A stretch of 64,000 bases of DNA from Rhizomonospora bruguierae (GCF_018397995.1 NZ_BBQH01000025.1:57124-121123), one strand, 5' to 3'; counted from the first letter of the stretch, positions 1 through 8,872 are shown. The notes: a model not told the origin generated them from the sequence alone. Program-made: numbers and translations.

Positions 1-203
1 GCGGGCGGCGGGGTCTCCCGCAGGCTGGCCCAGCCGACGCCGGTCTGCCGCTGGCGCAGCTCGCCGGCCAGGTACCCGGCCCCGGGCGCGATCTCCTCCG
101 GCGCCAATCCCCGCAACGCGCGGGCCAACAGCTCCACCTTCGCCAGCCGCCCGGACCGGGCGGCGACGGCGGCCGACGTGGCCGCGACCTCCGCGAACAG
201 CAC
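1..203 (-). CDS. ATP-dependent DNA ligase, N-terminal fragment (cut by window edge)
   Basis: The first 67 codons of a gene that runs off the left edge on the minus strand. The translation starts VLFAEVAATSAAVAARS and contains YLAGELRQRQTGVGWAS, which I recognise as the helical N-terminal domain (DNA_ligase_A_N) of actinobacterial ATP-dependent DNA ligases of the LigB/LigC kind. These enzymes seal nicks using ATP and usually work in repair beside the essential NAD-dependent ligase. The GTG start at 201-203 has a GGGAG Shine-Dalgarno about 9 nt upstream. The adenylation and OB domains, including the KxDG lysine, lie outside the window, so the subfamily cannot be decided. Confidence 0.8.
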   Translation of the reverse strand, partial: MLFAEVAATSAAVAARSGRLAKVELLARALRGLAPEEIAPGAGYLAGELRQRQTGVGWASLRETPPP

Positions 204-240
204 CCCGCCATACTCCCAGTCCGGACCGACAATCCCCCAC

Positions 241-284
241 GCTCGCCCGCCCCGCCCGGGCGCAACCGGGCGGGGCGGGCGAGC
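241..284 (-). terminator. Perfect 19-bp hairpin terminator
   Basis: The arms 241-259 and 266-284 are perfectly complementary with a 6-nt loop (gcgcaa). It lies just past the stop of the small gene at 288-536, and just upstream of the ligase start, so it probably separates the two minus-strand units. There is no T-tract, which is usual for actinobacterial hairpin terminators. Confidence 0.7.
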
Positions 285-287
285 GGG

Positions 288-536
288 TCAGGCCACTGCG
301 GCGAGGGTGGCCCGCACCCGCTTGGGAAGCGGCTCGACGACCGGCTCGGTGACCGCGAACCCGCGGGCGCGCACCTCGTCCGCCAGCCGGCTGAGCTGCG
401 CGTCGACCCGGCACAGCACGGTGGACAGCTCGTCCAGCCGAGCACGAAGGGTGTCATCCGACCACCCGGAGACGTCCACGTCCCCCAGAGCGCTGGCGGC
501 CTGCGTGAGCCGCCCGATCGCGTCATTCGAACTCAT
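288..536 (-). CDS. Small hypothetical protein, leaderless
   Basis: About 82 residues from the ATG at 534-536 (MSSNDAIGRLTQ...). The middle looks helical (LDELSTVLCRVDAQLSRLADEVRARGF), perhaps a short coiled coil, and the end is basic. The centre faintly resembles the N-terminal helices of DUF222/HNH proteins, but there is no nuclease domain, so I give no function. An upstream GTG at 566 would extend it by 10 residues. I prefer the inner ATG because a good sigma-70-type promoter (TTGAGA, 18 bp, TAATCT) ends 7 nt before it, which predicts transcription starting at the start codon. Confidence 0.55.
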   Translation of the reverse strand: MSSNDAIGRLTQAASALGDVDVSGWSDDTLRARLDELSTVLCRVDAQLSRLADEVRARGFAVTEPVVEPLPKRVRATLAAVA

Positions 537-543
537 GTTCGAT

Positions 544-573
544 AGATTACCGGCGCCCTCCGACACTTCTCAA
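544..573 (-). promoter_or_regulatory. Promoter for a leaderless transcript
   Basis: On the minus strand the -35 TTGAGA (568-573) and -10 TAATCT (544-549) are 18 bp apart. The ATG (534-536) follows the -10 by 7 nt, so the transcription start should coincide with the A of the ATG. Confidence 0.6.
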
Positions 574-607
574 GCGACGCGGCGGGCGACACGCGGACGG
601 GTTACGG

Positions 608-1969
608 CTAGTCCCCGTAAGCCCCGGCGACCCGGCCGAACATCAGGGCCTCGGCGAGGCAGGCCCGGGCGAACTCGGCCAGGTTGAGGCTCTCGTTCGG
701 GCCGTGCGCCTGCGCGTGCGGGTCCTCCACGCCGGTGACCAGGATCGTGGCGGACGGGAACATCTCCTGGAAGGTCGCGATGAACGGGATGGAGCCGCCG
801 ACGCCGATGTGTACCGGGTCGACGCCGTCCCAGGCGTCGCGGAACGCGGTGCGCGCGGCGTCGAAGAGCGGGCCGGACGCGTCGATCACGCACGGGTTAC
901 CGTCGTGCTCGAACGAGTGGTGCACCTTGACGCCCCAGGGCGCGTGCTCGTCCAGGTGGGCGCGCAGCGTCTCGTACGCCTTCTTCGGGTCGTCGCCGGG
1001 GGCGAGCCGGAGGCTCAACTTGGCCTTGGCGCGCGGGATCAGCGCGTTCGGGGCGCCCACGGTGGACGGCGCGTCGACGCCGAGGACGGACAGCGCGGGC
1101 CTGGTCCACAGCCGGTCCACGAGGCGACCGGTGCCGATGAACCGGACGCCGTCGAGCATGCCCGCTTCCGCGCGCAGCCGGTCCTCGGGCAGGTCCAGTT
1201 CGGCGGCCGGCCGGGACACGAGCCCGGCCACCGCGACGTCGCCGGCGTCGTCGTGCAGGCTCGCCAGCAGGCGCGACAGCGCGATCAGCGCGTCGGGTAC
1301 CGCGCCGCCGAACATGCCGGAGTGGACGGCGTTCCGCAGCACCTCCACCTCGACGAAGCAGTTGATGACGCCGCGCAGCGAGGTGGTGAGCGCGGGCACG
1401 CCGATGTCCCAGTTGCCGGAGTCGGCGATGACGATCACGTCCGCGGCCAGCTCGTCGCGGTGGGTGCGCAGCAGGCCCTCCAGCGAGTCGGAGCCGTATT
1501 CCTCCTCGCCCTCGACGAACACCACCACGCCGACGGGCAGCGCGTCGCCCCAGGCGCGCAGCGCGGCGACGTGCGCCAGCACGCCCGCCTTGTCGTCGGC
1601 GGCGCCGCGTCCGTAGAGCCGCCCGTCCCGCTCGACCGGCTCGAACGGGTCGCTGTCCCACAGCGCCGGGTCGCCGGTCGGCTGCACGTCGTGGTGCGCG
1701 TACAGCAGCACGGTCGGCGCACCGGGGGGCGCTGCCTTCGTCCCGATCACCGCGGGTTGGCCACCCGCCCGCACGATCTTGGCTTCGAGCCCGCAGCCGC
1801 GCAGCAATTCGGCCACGGCGGCGGCGGACCGCTCCAGGTGCGAGTGGTCGAAGCCGTCGAACGCGATGCCCGGGATGCGGACCAGTCGTTCCAGGTCGGC
1901 GCGGACGCCGGGCATCTCACGGGCGATGGCCGCGCGGAGCTCGGACTCGGTGAGGGTGGGTGCCGTCAT
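608..1969 (-). CDS. M20/M28-type zinc dipeptidase
   Basis: 453 residues, full length for the M20 dipeptidase family (PepV/CNDP-like). Visible metal-site motifs are AHHDVQ (about 91-96), GRGAADDKAG (about 120-129) and the EGEEE cluster (about 153-157) that holds the catalytic Glu; a lid/dimerisation domain follows, then a C-terminal HAQAHGPNE-type motif. It should hydrolyse cytosolic di- or tripeptides; the exact substrate cannot be read from sequence. I start at the ATG 1967-1969 rather than the ATG 30 nt upstream, because the MTAPTL start matches family length and a TACGAT -10-like box lies 6 nt before it with no Shine-Dalgarno, suggesting leaderless expression. Confidence 0.85.
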   Translation of the reverse strand: MTAPTLTESELRAAIAREMPGVRADLERLVRIPGIAFDGFDHSHLERSAAAVAELLRGCGLEAKIVRAGGQPAVIGTKAAPPGAPTVLLYAHHDVQPTGDPALWDSDPFEPVERDGRLYGRGAADDKAGVLAHVAALRAWGDALPVGVVVFVEGEEEYGSDSLEGLLRTHRDELAADVIVIADSGNWDIGVPALTTSLRGVINCFVEVEVLRNAVHSGMFGGAVPDALIALSRLLASLHDDAGDVAVAGLVSRPAAELDLPEDRLRAEAGMLDGVRFIGTGRLVDRLWTRPALSVLGVDAPSTVGAPNALIPRAKAKLSLRLAPGDDPKKAYETLRAHLDEHAPWGVKVHHSFEHDGNPCVIDASGPLFDAARTAFRDAWDGVDPVHIGVGGSIPFIATFQEMFPSATILVTGVEDPHAQAHGPNESLNLAEFARACLAEALMFGRVAGAYGD

Positions 1970-2111
1970 GCGGGCATCGTATGTCCAGCGGATCATCACG
2001 CGTGGCGGGCCCGACTGCCGACCAGGTCAGTTCCGGCCGGGACCGCTGTTCGGGCTCGCGGGCCTCTGCGCTGCTGGCACCGTTCCGGCGGTCGCCCTGG
2101 GGCTGCGGCCG

Positions 2112-3284
2112 TCAGCTCGGCCGGTCTCCGGGATCGTCCGGGTGCTCGCCACTGCTGGCACCATTCCCGTTGGTCTGCCCGGCTCCCTCCGTGGGGGCTG
2201 CCTCGCCGGGCTGGCCGGCGGCGCGCGCGGCGGCGTCGCTGGCGGTGGCCATCCACGCGCGGGCGCGCCCTACGCCACCGCCCACCCATTCGCCGACGTC
2301 CGTGGCGCCGTCGCCGAGCCGGCGCAGCAGCCCGACCAGCGGGTCCTGGGATCGCTGGAAGCTCTCCCGGTACGAGTCGGCCGCCGCCTTGATCTCCTCG
2401 GTCACCGAGGCGGCGGCGTCCCCGTCCCGCCGCGGGTACTCGCCGGCGAGGACGCTGCCGTAGCCGCCCGAGTCCACCCATTGCCGCAGGTAGGCCGCGC
2501 GAGCGACCGGCACCGGGTGGCTGGCCCAGGCGGTGATGCGGAGTTTGTGGAGGCTGTCCCGCAGGTCGCCGCCGCGCTCGTACTCGGCGGCCTGTTCGAG
2601 GAACGCCGTCGTGTCGATCTGGCTGAGGTCGCCGCCGCCGGCGAGCTTCATCAGCAGCCGGAGCGCGGCCGCCGGATCCTGGCCGGCGAGCAGGCCGGCG
2701 CGGTCGGCGGACAGCTCCGCCTTGCGCCACCACTCCAGCATCGCCGCGATGATGGCCCGGAGGGCGATGGCGCCGACCGGCAGCCAGCTGAGGTTCTGTG
2801 CCCACTGGGTCAGGACCATCAGGATCGTCTTGTAGACGGCGTGCCCGCTGACCACGTGCCCGATCTCGTGGCCGAGCAGGCAGCGCAGTTCGTCGTCGTC
2901 GAGGGCGGTGACGGCGGCGGAGTCCAGCACGATGAACGGCCGGTCCAGGCCGATCCCCTTGGCGTTGATCCACGGGGACTGGGTGACGTACAGCTCCGGC
3001 AGTTCGGCGACGTCGAGGGTGCTGGCCGCCTCCGTGTAGATCCGGTAGACCCGCGGGTACTGGCGGTGGTCGGCGCGCACGCTGCCCGCCAGGTACATGA
3101 GCCGGAAGCCACGTTCGTTCCACATGCCGAAGAACGCCTTGACGACGTCGTCGAAGCCGCGCAGTTCGCGCAGGGCGGTGAGCGCGCCCCGGTCGGCCGG
3201 GTGTTCCCACGCCCGGGAGCTGATGCCGGTCAGCGTCACGCGCTTGCGTGCCGGTGCCCGCTCGCCACTTTCGTCCGCACTCAT
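2112..3284 (-). CDS. M48 family (HtpX/Ste24-like) metalloprotease
   Basis: 390 residues. The zinc-binding HEIGH is at about 139-143 (GHEIGHVVSGH) and the third ligand is in ELSAD (Glu about 190), the canonical M48 arrangement. Hydrophobic stretches at about 152-184 probably anchor or associate it with the membrane. The C-terminal third (about 290-390) is a low-complexity Gly/Ala/Asn-rich tail. M48 proteins of this kind act in membrane protein quality control; the substrate is unknown. The ATG at 3282-3284 has GGGAGGGG 8 nt upstream. It lies 52 bp downstream of the kinase gene on the same strand and may be co-transcribed with it. Confidence 0.85.
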   Translation of the reverse strand: MSADESGERAPARKRVTLTGISSRAWEHPADRGALTALRELRGFDDVVKAFFGMWNERGFRLMYLAGSVRADHRQYPRVYRIYTEAASTLDVAELPELYVTQSPWINAKGIGLDRPFIVLDSAAVTALDDDELRCLLGHEIGHVVSGHAVYKTILMVLTQWAQNLSWLPVGAIALRAIIAAMLEWWRKAELSADRAGLLAGQDPAAALRLLMKLAGGGDLSQIDTTAFLEQAAEYERGGDLRDSLHKLRITAWASHPVPVARAAYLRQWVDSGGYGSVLAGEYPRRDGDAAASVTEEIKAAADSYRESFQRSQDPLVGLLRRLGDGATDVGEWVGGGVGRARAWMATASDAAARAAGQPGEAAPTEGAGQTNGNGASSGEHPDDPGDRPS

Positions 3285-3336
3285 CACGTCGACCCCTCCC
3301 CCGCGGCCGGTGCCGCCCGCCGTCCTCACCTCGTCG

Positions 3337-3954
3337 TCACGCCGTCGACTGCCGATGCTCCCCTAACCCGACCGCCACGTCTACGCCTGCCGGCCGCGCC
3401 CCGCCGTCGACCACGAGATCCGCCAGTTCCTTGGTGCGGTCCCGGGCGAAGTACCGCTCGGCGACCCGCTGCCATCGCTCAAGATACGGGCGCAGCGCCA
3501 GCCCGTCCCGCGCGACGGCCCGTTGCAGGCCCTCGGTCGGCGGGACCGATACGAAGATCGCCATCGTGAGCTCGGGCCGGATCTCGGCGCGCGCGGTCGA
3601 GAACCCGTCCAGGATCACGACCGGGTCGGCGGGAACGGGAACCCATTCGTCCCCGAAGCGCTTGGCCGTCCAGTCGTACCGCCGGTACCCGCCGGGCTGC
3701 CCGGCGCGCAGCGGGGCGAGCACCTGGCTCTCCAACCGGGGCCAGTAGTTGGTTTGGTCGTCCCAGCCGTCCAGCAGGTCGTCCGTGTGCACGACCACCG
3801 CCTCGACGCCCTGCCGGCCGAGCGCGAGGGCCAGCCGGCGGGCGAGGATGGTCTTTCCCGCGCCACTCGCGCCGTCCACCGCTACCAGGCGCACGCCGCC
3901 GAGCCGGGGTGGGCGGGACAGGATCTCGCGGGCCAGGTCGTCGTAGTCCCCCAT
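3337..3954 (-). CDS. Uridine-kinase-like P-loop nucleoside kinase
   Basis: 205 residues from the ATG at 3952-3954, with GGGAGG 10 nt upstream. The Walker A GASGAGKT is at about 28-35, followed by a VVHTDDLLDGWDD segment typical of the uridine/cytidine kinase superfamily and an RDR-type lid near 170. Actinobacterial relatives are annotated 'uridine kinase', but the substrate is unproven; the family also includes phosphoribulokinase and pantothenate-kinase relatives. The gene follows cobQ with only 92 bp between them, most of it filled by a 15-bp repeat that starts inside cobQ. A longer reading upstream exists in this frame but is only read-through of the repeat. Confidence 0.75.
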   Translation of the reverse strand: MGDYDDLAREILSRPPRLGGVRLVAVDGASGAGKTILARRLALALGRQGVEAVVVHTDDLLDGWDDQTNYWPRLESQVLAPLRAGQPGGYRRYDWTAKRFGDEWVPVPADPVVILDGFSTARAEIRPELTMAIFVSVPPTEGLQRAVARDGLALRPYLERWQRVAERYFARDRTKELADLVVDGGARPAGVDVAVGLGEHRQSTA

Positions 3955-3978
3955 GGTGACTGCACCTCCCCCGTTCCC

Positions 3979-4127
3979 GGGGCCCTCATGCCCGGCGCCC
4001 TCACGCCCAGGGGCCTCATGCCCAGGGCCTTCACCCTTCGGAGCCCTCACGCCGGCGGCCTCACGCCCGGGGGCTTCACGCCGGACGGTCTCCCGCCCTG
4101 CGGTGTCACGCCCAGCGGTGGCACGCC
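3979..4127 (-). repeat. 15-bp minisatellite spanning the cobQ stop codon
   Basis: Ten degenerate copies of a unit like GGCGTGAGGCCGCCG, read on the minus strand. The first five encode the C-terminal pentapeptides of CobQ ([25 protein letters not shown]). The fifth unit is 14 bp instead of 15; this shifts the frame and puts the TGA of the next unit in phase, creating the CobQ stop at 4047-4049. The remaining units run on into the leader of the kinase gene. Confidence 0.8.
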
Positions 4128-5651
4128 CGGCGGGACGAACGGCAGGCTGGGCGGCGGTCCGGACTCGATGAGCCGGAGCAGGGCCGCGGTGTCGAGGTGC
4201 TGCTCCACCAGGTCGCCGAGCAGGTCGAGGGCGCGCTCCCGGGCGCCGGCGAAGCTGGTGTCCGCCGCGACCCGGAAGCCGTGCCGCCCGGCGATCCGGG
4301 CGACCTCGGCGAGGAAGCGGCGGCGGAACCCGTCCGACTCGAAGGCGCCGTGCCAGTGCGTGCCGAAGACGGGAGCGGCCGCGGCACCCTCGGGGCGCCC
4401 GTCCTCGTACGCGAGCAGCGGGGCCAGCCCCGGATCCGCGCTCGACACGTACCCGTGGTGGATCTCGTATCCCGCCACCGGCACCGCACCGTAGGCGCTG
4501 CCGGCGGCCCGCCGGACGGTCTTGCGTGCCCGGAAGGCCACCTCGATCGGCAGTAGCCCCAGACCGGCCACCGTGCCCCGCCGGCTCTCCACCTCGTCGT
4601 GGATCGCCCGGCCGAGCATCTGGAACCCGCCGCAGATCCCCAGGACGGGGCGGCCGGCGGCGGCGTGCGCCCGCACCGCGTCGGCGAGCCCGGTCGCGCG
4701 CAGCCAGGCGAGGTCGTCGACGGTCGACTTCGAGCCCGGCAACACGATCAGGTCGGCGTCGGCCAGTTCGGCGGGCTCGATCGTCAGGCGCACCCGGACG
4801 CCCGGCTCGGCGGCCAGCGCCTCCGCGTCGGTGGCGTTGGAGATGCGGGGCAGCCGGATCACGGCCACCCGCAGCCATTCGTCGCCGAGCGGCGGCCCGG
4901 GCCGGCCGAGGACCGTGCCGTAGGCGAGCGAGTCCTCGGCGTCCAGCCAGAGGTCCAGCGCCCAGGGGAGCACGCCGTAGGTGGGGCGGCCGGTCAGCTC
5001 CCGCAGCATGTCCAGGCCCGGCTTGAGCAGGGCCAGGTCGCCCCGGAACTTGTTGATGACGAACCCGGCGACCAGGGCCTGGTCCGCCTCGTCGAGCAGG
5101 GCGAGGGTGCCGAACAGCGCGGCGAACACCCCGCCGCGGTCGATGTCACCGACGACGATCGCCGGAAGCTGGGCACGCCGGGCCAGCCCCATGTTGACGA
5201 AGTCGCCGTCCCGCAGGTTGATCTCCGCCGGGCTGCCGGCGCCCTCGCAGATGACGGCGTCGAACTCGGCGCGCAGGGCGGCGAGGGTCTCGAACACGGT
5301 CTCCGACAGGCGCGGACGCAGGCTGCGGAAGCTGCCCGCGCTGACCGTGTCCACCGCCTCGCCGAGCAGTACCACCTGGCTGGATAGGTCGCCGCCCGGC
5401 TTGAGCAGAACCGGGTTGAACCGCACCTGCGGCGGCAGCCCGCACGCCGCCGCCTGGAGGGCCTGCGCCCGACCGATCTCGCCACCCCGACCGGCCTCGT
5501 CGACCGCGACCGCCGAGTTGTTGGACATGTTCTGGGCCTTGAACGGCGCGACCCGCACCCCGTGCCGGTACAGCCAGCGGCAGATGCCGGCCGTCAGCAC
5601 GCTCTTGCCCGCGTCGGAGGTGGTGCCGGCCACCAGGAGTCCTCCGCTCAT
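4047..5651 (-). CDS. cobQ: Cobyric acid synthase
   Basis: 534 residues. CobQ/CbiP amidates cobyrinic acid a,c-diamide at four side chains, using glutamine and ATP, late in corrin synthesis. The N-terminal synthetase domain starts GTTSDAGKS (about 9-17) and has the [12 protein letters not shown] signature (about 37-48). The C-terminal triad-type glutaminase has the nucleophile in VLGICGGFQ (Cys about 340) and His in THWHG (about 431-435). The ATG overlaps the cobD stop as ATGA (5648-5651), which fixes the start and implies coupling. The last 25 residues are a Pro/Gly pentapeptide repeat not expected in CobQ, encoded by the minisatellite. No cobalamin riboswitch is seen upstream. Confidence 0.95.
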   Translation of the reverse strand: MSGGLLVAGTTSDAGKSVLTAGICRWLYRHGVRVAPFKAQNMSNNSAVAVDEAGRGGEIGRAQALQAAACGLPPQVRFNPVLLKPGGDLSSQVVLLGEAVDTVSAGSFRSLRPRLSETVFETLAALRAEFDAVICEGAGSPAEINLRDGDFVNMGLARRAQLPAIVVGDIDRGGVFAALFGTLALLDEADQALVAGFVINKFRGDLALLKPGLDMLRELTGRPTYGVLPWALDLWLDAEDSLAYGTVLGRPGPPLGDEWLRVAVIRLPRISNATDAEALAAEPGVRVRLTIEPAELADADLIVLPGSKSTVDDLAWLRATGLADAVRAHAAAGRPVLGICGGFQMLGRAIHDEVESRRGTVAGLGLLPIEVAFRARKTVRRAAGSAYGAVPVAGYEIHHGYVSSADPGLAPLLAYEDGRPEGAAAAPVFGTHWHGAFESDGFRRRFLAEVARIAGRHGFRVAADTSFAGARERALDLLGDLVEQHLDTAALLRLIESGPPPSLPFVPPGVPPLGVTPQGGRPSGVKPPGVRPPA

Positions 5652-6622
5652 CGCGACCTCCCGCACCCGGCGCCTCGAACCGGCGGCGGCCCGGCTTGCC
5701 GGCGGGCGGCGAGCAGGGCGGCGAGGCCCAGGGCGGCCACACCGACGGCGGCGGAGAGGCGGGCGGCGCGGCCGACGTCAGCGGGGCCTGGCGGTTGACC
5801 GTCCCCCATCTCCGGGCGGACCTCCGTCCGTCCGACATAGACGTTCCTGCCACCCAGGCGCACCCCGAGCGCGCCCGCCATCGCGGACTCGCACTGCCCC
5901 GCGTTCGGGCTCGGGTGGGCGCCGCGGTCTCGCCGGAAGACCCGCCAGGCGACCCCGGCGCGCCCCCCGGCCAGCGGTGCGGCCGCCACGGTGAGCAGCC
6001 CGGTCACCCGGGCCGGCAGCAGGCTCGCCACGTCGTCCAGGCGCGCCGCGGCGGTGCCGAAGCGGGCGTACCGAGGCGACCGGTGGCCCACCATCGCGTC
6101 CAGCGTGTTCGCCGCCCGGTACCCGACCACGCCGGCCGGGCCGAGCAGGGCGCCCCACAGCAGCGGCGCCACCTCCGCGTCCGAGGTGTTCTCGGCGACC
6201 GACTCGACCGTGGCCCGGGACAGCTGCGCGGCGTCGAGCCCGGACGGATCCCGCCCGCAGAGGTGGTTGAGGCGGGCGCGGGCGACGGCCAGGTCACCGG
6301 CGCCGAGCGCGGCACCCATCACCTTCGCCTCCCGGCGCAGGCTCCGCCCGCCCAGTGCCGCCCAGGTCACCCCGGCCATCAGTGCCGCCCGCGCGACCGG
6401 CCGGCGCCGGGTGGCGACGGTGGCCGCGAGGGCGGCGGCGACCGGAACTCCGACCGCCACCGCCGTGTAGGCCGCACCCGCCGCGCGGGTGGGTGCGTAG
6501 AGGCGCCGCTCCAGGGCCGCCGCGAGCCGCCCGTAGCCGGCCACCGGGTGGTACCGGCGCGGGTCGCCGACCAGGGCGTCCAGCACGTACCCGGCCACCA
6601 GGCCCACCGCGTCCGGGCGCAT
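5648..6622 (-). CDS. cobD: Adenosylcobinamide-phosphate synthase
   Basis: 324 residues. CobD/CbiB attaches aminopropanol phosphate to adenosylcobyric acid, the step after CobQ. Typical signatures are [17 protein letters not shown] at about 9-25, [10 protein letters not shown] and [15 protein letters not shown] in the middle, and [18 protein letters not shown] towards the end. Several hydrophobic segments fit an inner-membrane protein. Its ATG shares a base with the stop of the oxidase gene upstream (TGATG) and its own stop overlaps cobQ, so oxidase, cobD and cobQ are probably one transcript. Other cobalamin genes are not in this window. Confidence 0.93.
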   Translation of the reverse strand: MRPDAVGLVAGYVLDALVGDPRRYHPVAGYGRLAAALERRLYAPTRAAGAAYTAVAVGVPVAAALAATVATRRRPVARAALMAGVTWAALGGRSLRREAKVMGAALGAGDLAVARARLNHLCGRDPSGLDAAQLSRATVESVAENTSDAEVAPLLWGALLGPAGVVGYRAANTLDAMVGHRSPRYARFGTAAARLDDVASLLPARVTGLLTVAAAPLAGGRAGVAWRVFRRDRGAHPSPNAGQCESAMAGALGVRLGGRNVYVGRTEVRPEMGDGQPPGPADVGRAARLSAAVGVAALGLAALLAARRQAGPPPVRGAGCGRSR

Positions 6623-7782
6623 CACGCCACCGTCCGGAAGCGATCCGGCCGGAACAGCCGGATGTCGTTCGCGGTGCCGCCGGCGAGGGTGAGGTCCGCG
6701 AGGATCTCGCCGACCACCGGGACGAACTTGAACCCGTGCCCGGAGAAGCCGGCGGCCACCGCCACCCGCTCGTGGTCCGGATGCCGGCCGAGCACGAAGT
6801 GCCCGTCCGGGGTCGTGGTGTAGCGGCACGGCTGGCCGAACATCCACGTGGCGTGCAGCAGGCGGGGCAGCCGTGGCTCCAGCCACTCCTGGATCGCCCG
6901 GACCTCCTCCGGCAGCGTGGGCATGAGGATCTCGCCGGGTTCGTCCGGTTCGTCGCCGGTGTGGAAGGCGACCTTGACCAGTTCGGGGGCAAGGTCCTCC
7001 CAGCCCGGCGGGGAGGACAGCCGCGGCATGCCGTAGGCCACCACGCCCCGCGCCGACTCCCAGATCCACACCGGGAACCGACCGACCCGCATCTCGTCCG
7101 CCCCGGACTCCCAGTAGTGCTGGATCCGCCGCTGAACCTTCAGCGGTACGCCGAGGTCGGCCAGCATGTCACCGGCCCAGGCGCCGGGGCAGAGCACGAG
7201 CCGCTCCGCGGTGATCTCCCCGTCCGTCGTGGTGACCGCGACCCCGTCGTTGCCGGCCCGCCAGCCGGTGATGGGGGCGTCGTAGCGCAGGTCGGCGCCG
7301 GCGCCGGCAGCCAGGTCGAGGAACATGCCGATGGCGACCTCGGGGCGGATCGCGCCCGCCGCCTCCTCGTAGAGGGCGACATCGCCGTCCCCCGGGGTGA
7401 ACATGGGGAACCGCCGCCGCACCTCGTCCGCGTCGAGCACCTCGTGCGCCAGGCCGTGCCGGGCCGCGGACTCGATCGCCCCGGCCACCGTCGGCGATTC
7501 GGGTCGCCCGAGGATCAGGCCGCCGGTCCGGGTCAGCACTTTCGCCCCCGCCGCCCGCTCCGCTTCGCGCCAGAGCTTGTGGGCGCGGTGCAGCAGCGGC
7601 ACGTACCCGGCGCCCTCCGCGTAGGCCATGCGGATGATCCGTGACCCGCCGCCGTGCGAGCCGTACCGGTGGGGCGGCCGGTACCGGTCCAGGCCGACGA
7701 CGCGCGCGCCGCGCTTGGCCAACTGGTACGCGGCGGCCGCGCCCATGCTGCCCAGGCCGACCACGATCACATCCGGCGCCAC
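6622..7782 (-). CDS. FAD-dependent sarcosine / N-methyl-L-tryptophan oxidase family protein
   Basis: 386 residues, the usual length for monomeric sarcosine oxidase/SolA. The N-terminal Rossmann motif is VVGLGSMGAAAAY, followed by the GGGSRIIRMAY segment near 45-55 that contacts flavin. The covalent-flavin cysteine appears conserved in FGQPCRYTTTPDGHF near residue 315, and the GHGFKF signature closes the domain. It should oxidise a secondary N-methyl amine to formaldehyde and H2O2; sarcosine versus N-methyltryptophan cannot be told apart. The GTG start at 7780-7782 has GGAGG 9 nt upstream. It is first in the run with cobD and cobQ, a pairing with no obvious pathway logic. Confidence 0.85.
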   Translation of the reverse strand: MAPDVIVVGLGSMGAAAAYQLAKRGARVVGLDRYRPPHRYGSHGGGSRIIRMAYAEGAGYVPLLHRAHKLWREAERAAGAKVLTRTGGLILGRPESPTVAGAIESAARHGLAHEVLDADEVRRRFPMFTPGDGDVALYEEAAGAIRPEVAIGMFLDLAAGAGADLRYDAPITGWRAGNDGVAVTTTDGEITAERLVLCPGAWAGDMLADLGVPLKVQRRIQHYWESGADEMRVGRFPVWIWESARGVVAYGMPRLSSPPGWEDLAPELVKVAFHTGDEPDEPGEILMPTLPEEVRAIQEWLEPRLPRLLHATWMFGQPCRYTTTPDGHFVLGRHPDHERVAVAAGFSGHGFKFVPVVGEILADLTLAGGTANDIRLFRPDRFRTVA

Positions 7783-7835
7783 ACCTGATCACCTCCGTCC
7801 GGCAGCCTAACCAGCCCGCGACCGGTCCGACCCGG

Positions 7836-7871
7836 CCGCGGGAAGGCCGCCCGGGCACCGCCTTCCCGCGG
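7836..7871 (-). terminator. 12-bp hairpin terminator after the SSB gene
   Basis: Arms ccgcgggaaggc (7836-7847) and gccttcccgcgg (7860-7871) pair perfectly around a GC-rich 12-nt loop, directly after the stop of the minus-strand SSB gene and upstream of the oxidase gene. Confidence 0.7.
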
Positions 7872-7879
7872 CGCCATCG

Positions 7880-8683
7880 CTAGACCCCCGCCGTGGCGCG
7901 CGACCGCGACCGGCGCCCTCGCGCGGGCGGCGCCACCGTCTCCGTAGCGCCGGCCTCCGTACCGGGAGCCTCCATGCCACCGCCCTCGGTGCCGTCGCCC
8001 TCCGCGCCGCCCGCCTCGGTACCGTCGCCGGACGACGCGCTCTCCGGCGCCTCGTCCGGCGCCTCGTCGAGCGCACCCGGATCGAGGTCCTCGACCTCCA
8101 GCACGGCCCCGCCCCGGGCGGACGGGAAGTCGGCGCGCAGGCCGGCCAGCGGGTCGTACGCGCCGGGCAGGGCCGCGGGGAGGCCACCCGGCCCGTCCTC
8201 GTCGTCGAACATCGCCTCCTCACGCCGGACCGGCGCCTCGCCACCCGGCACCAGCTCGGTCGCCTCGCCGTTGATGATCGAGTCGGCCTCCGCGTCCTCG
8301 ATCGCGCTCGTCGGTGACGGCCGGTTCCGGACGAACCGCGAGCGCCCGCGGCCCAGGTCGTGCCCGACCGCCACCGCCTCCAGTTCGTACATGGTGCGGT
8401 GCTGGCCCTCGGCGTCGGTCCAGTCCCGGGTGTACAGGCGGCCGACGACGATCACCGGATCCCCGGTCATCAGCGACGAGGCGACGCCCTCGGCCAGCCG
8501 CCGCCAGCAGCTGACCCGCACCCGCAGGCTGTTGCCGTCGACCCATCGGCCGGTCGACCGGTCGAAGCGGCGGGCGGTGGACGCCACGCGGAAGTGCGCC
8601 ACCAGCGAGCCGGTGTTCGCCGTGCGCCGCCATTCCGGCGCGTTCAGCAGGTTGCCGACCAGCGTTACGTTCGTGTCGTACAT
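7880..8683 (-). CDS. ssb: Single-stranded DNA-binding protein paralogue with long tail
   Basis: 267 residues. The N-terminal 115 form an OB fold with SSB signatures (NVTLVGNLLNAPEWR, VAHFRVAST, LRVRVSCWRRLAEGVA). The tail is about 150 residues, acidic then basic, and ends RGRRSRSRATAGV; it lacks the acidic DDD(I/E)PF-type tip that recruits partners to housekeeping SSB. It is therefore probably a second, specialised SSB (SsbB-like), perhaps for recombination or competence-like processes; this is inference. Residues 221-245 are five pentapeptide repeats of the form G-x-E-x-x. The ATG at 8681-8683 has GGAG about 5-6 nt upstream. The divergent promoter region carries two DnaA-box-like sites. Confidence 0.85.
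   Translation of the reverse strand: MYDTNVTLVGNLLNAPEWRRTANTGSLVAHFRVASTARRFDRSTGRWVDGNSLRVRVSCWRRLAEGVASSLMTGDPVIVVGRLYTRDWTDAEGQHRTMYELEAVAVGHDLGRGRSRFVRNRPSPTSAIEDAEADSIINGEATELVPGGEAPVRREEAMFDDEDGPGGLPAALPGAYDPLAGLRADFPSARGGAVLEVEDLDPGALDEAPDEAPESASSGDGTEAGGAEGDGTEGGGMEAPGTEAGATETVAPPARGRRSRSRATAGV
7949..8023 (-). repeat. 15-bp (pentapeptide) tandem repeat in the SSB tail
   Basis: Five degenerate 15-bp units encode GTEAG, GAEGD, GTEGG, GMEAP and GTEAG. The period matches the repeats in cobQ, the SigB-type sigma gene and the SF1 helicase gene of this window. Confidence 0.7.
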
Positions 8684-8807
8684 CAGGTCTCCACAGTGTC
8701 CGGTGCGGATACCGGCCCCGGAGGGCCGGCTTCGGTCAGTGGCGAGTCGACTCGGCGCACAGCGTGGACCCATCCGGCGACCCCGCGCCACCGGTGCACC
8801 ATCAATC

Positions 8808-8834
8808 TGGGGATAACCCCGGGGCTGTGGATAA
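8808..8834. promoter_or_regulatory. Two DnaA-box-like sites
   Basis: TGTGGATAA at 8826-8834 is the exact complement of the consensus DnaA box TTATCCACA. TGGGGATAA at 8808-8816 differs by one base and lies in the same orientation 18 bp away. Both are in the gap between the SSB gene and the divergent hydrolase. DnaA-dependent control of this gap is inference. Confidence 0.45.
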
Positions 8835-8872
8835 CTGGCGGTGTTTCCGCGGTGCGCGACTATGTTTGTGGC

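Noticed and set aside
3955..4878. 513-residue frame fusing the kinase with sequence antisense-frame to cobQ
   Set aside because: The upstream part is a frame shadow of cobQ; a good Shine-Dalgarno precedes the ATG at 3954.
7783..7835. Cobalamin riboswitch upstream of the oxidase-cobD-cobQ run
   Set aside because: The gap is too short and lacks the conserved B12-box blocks.
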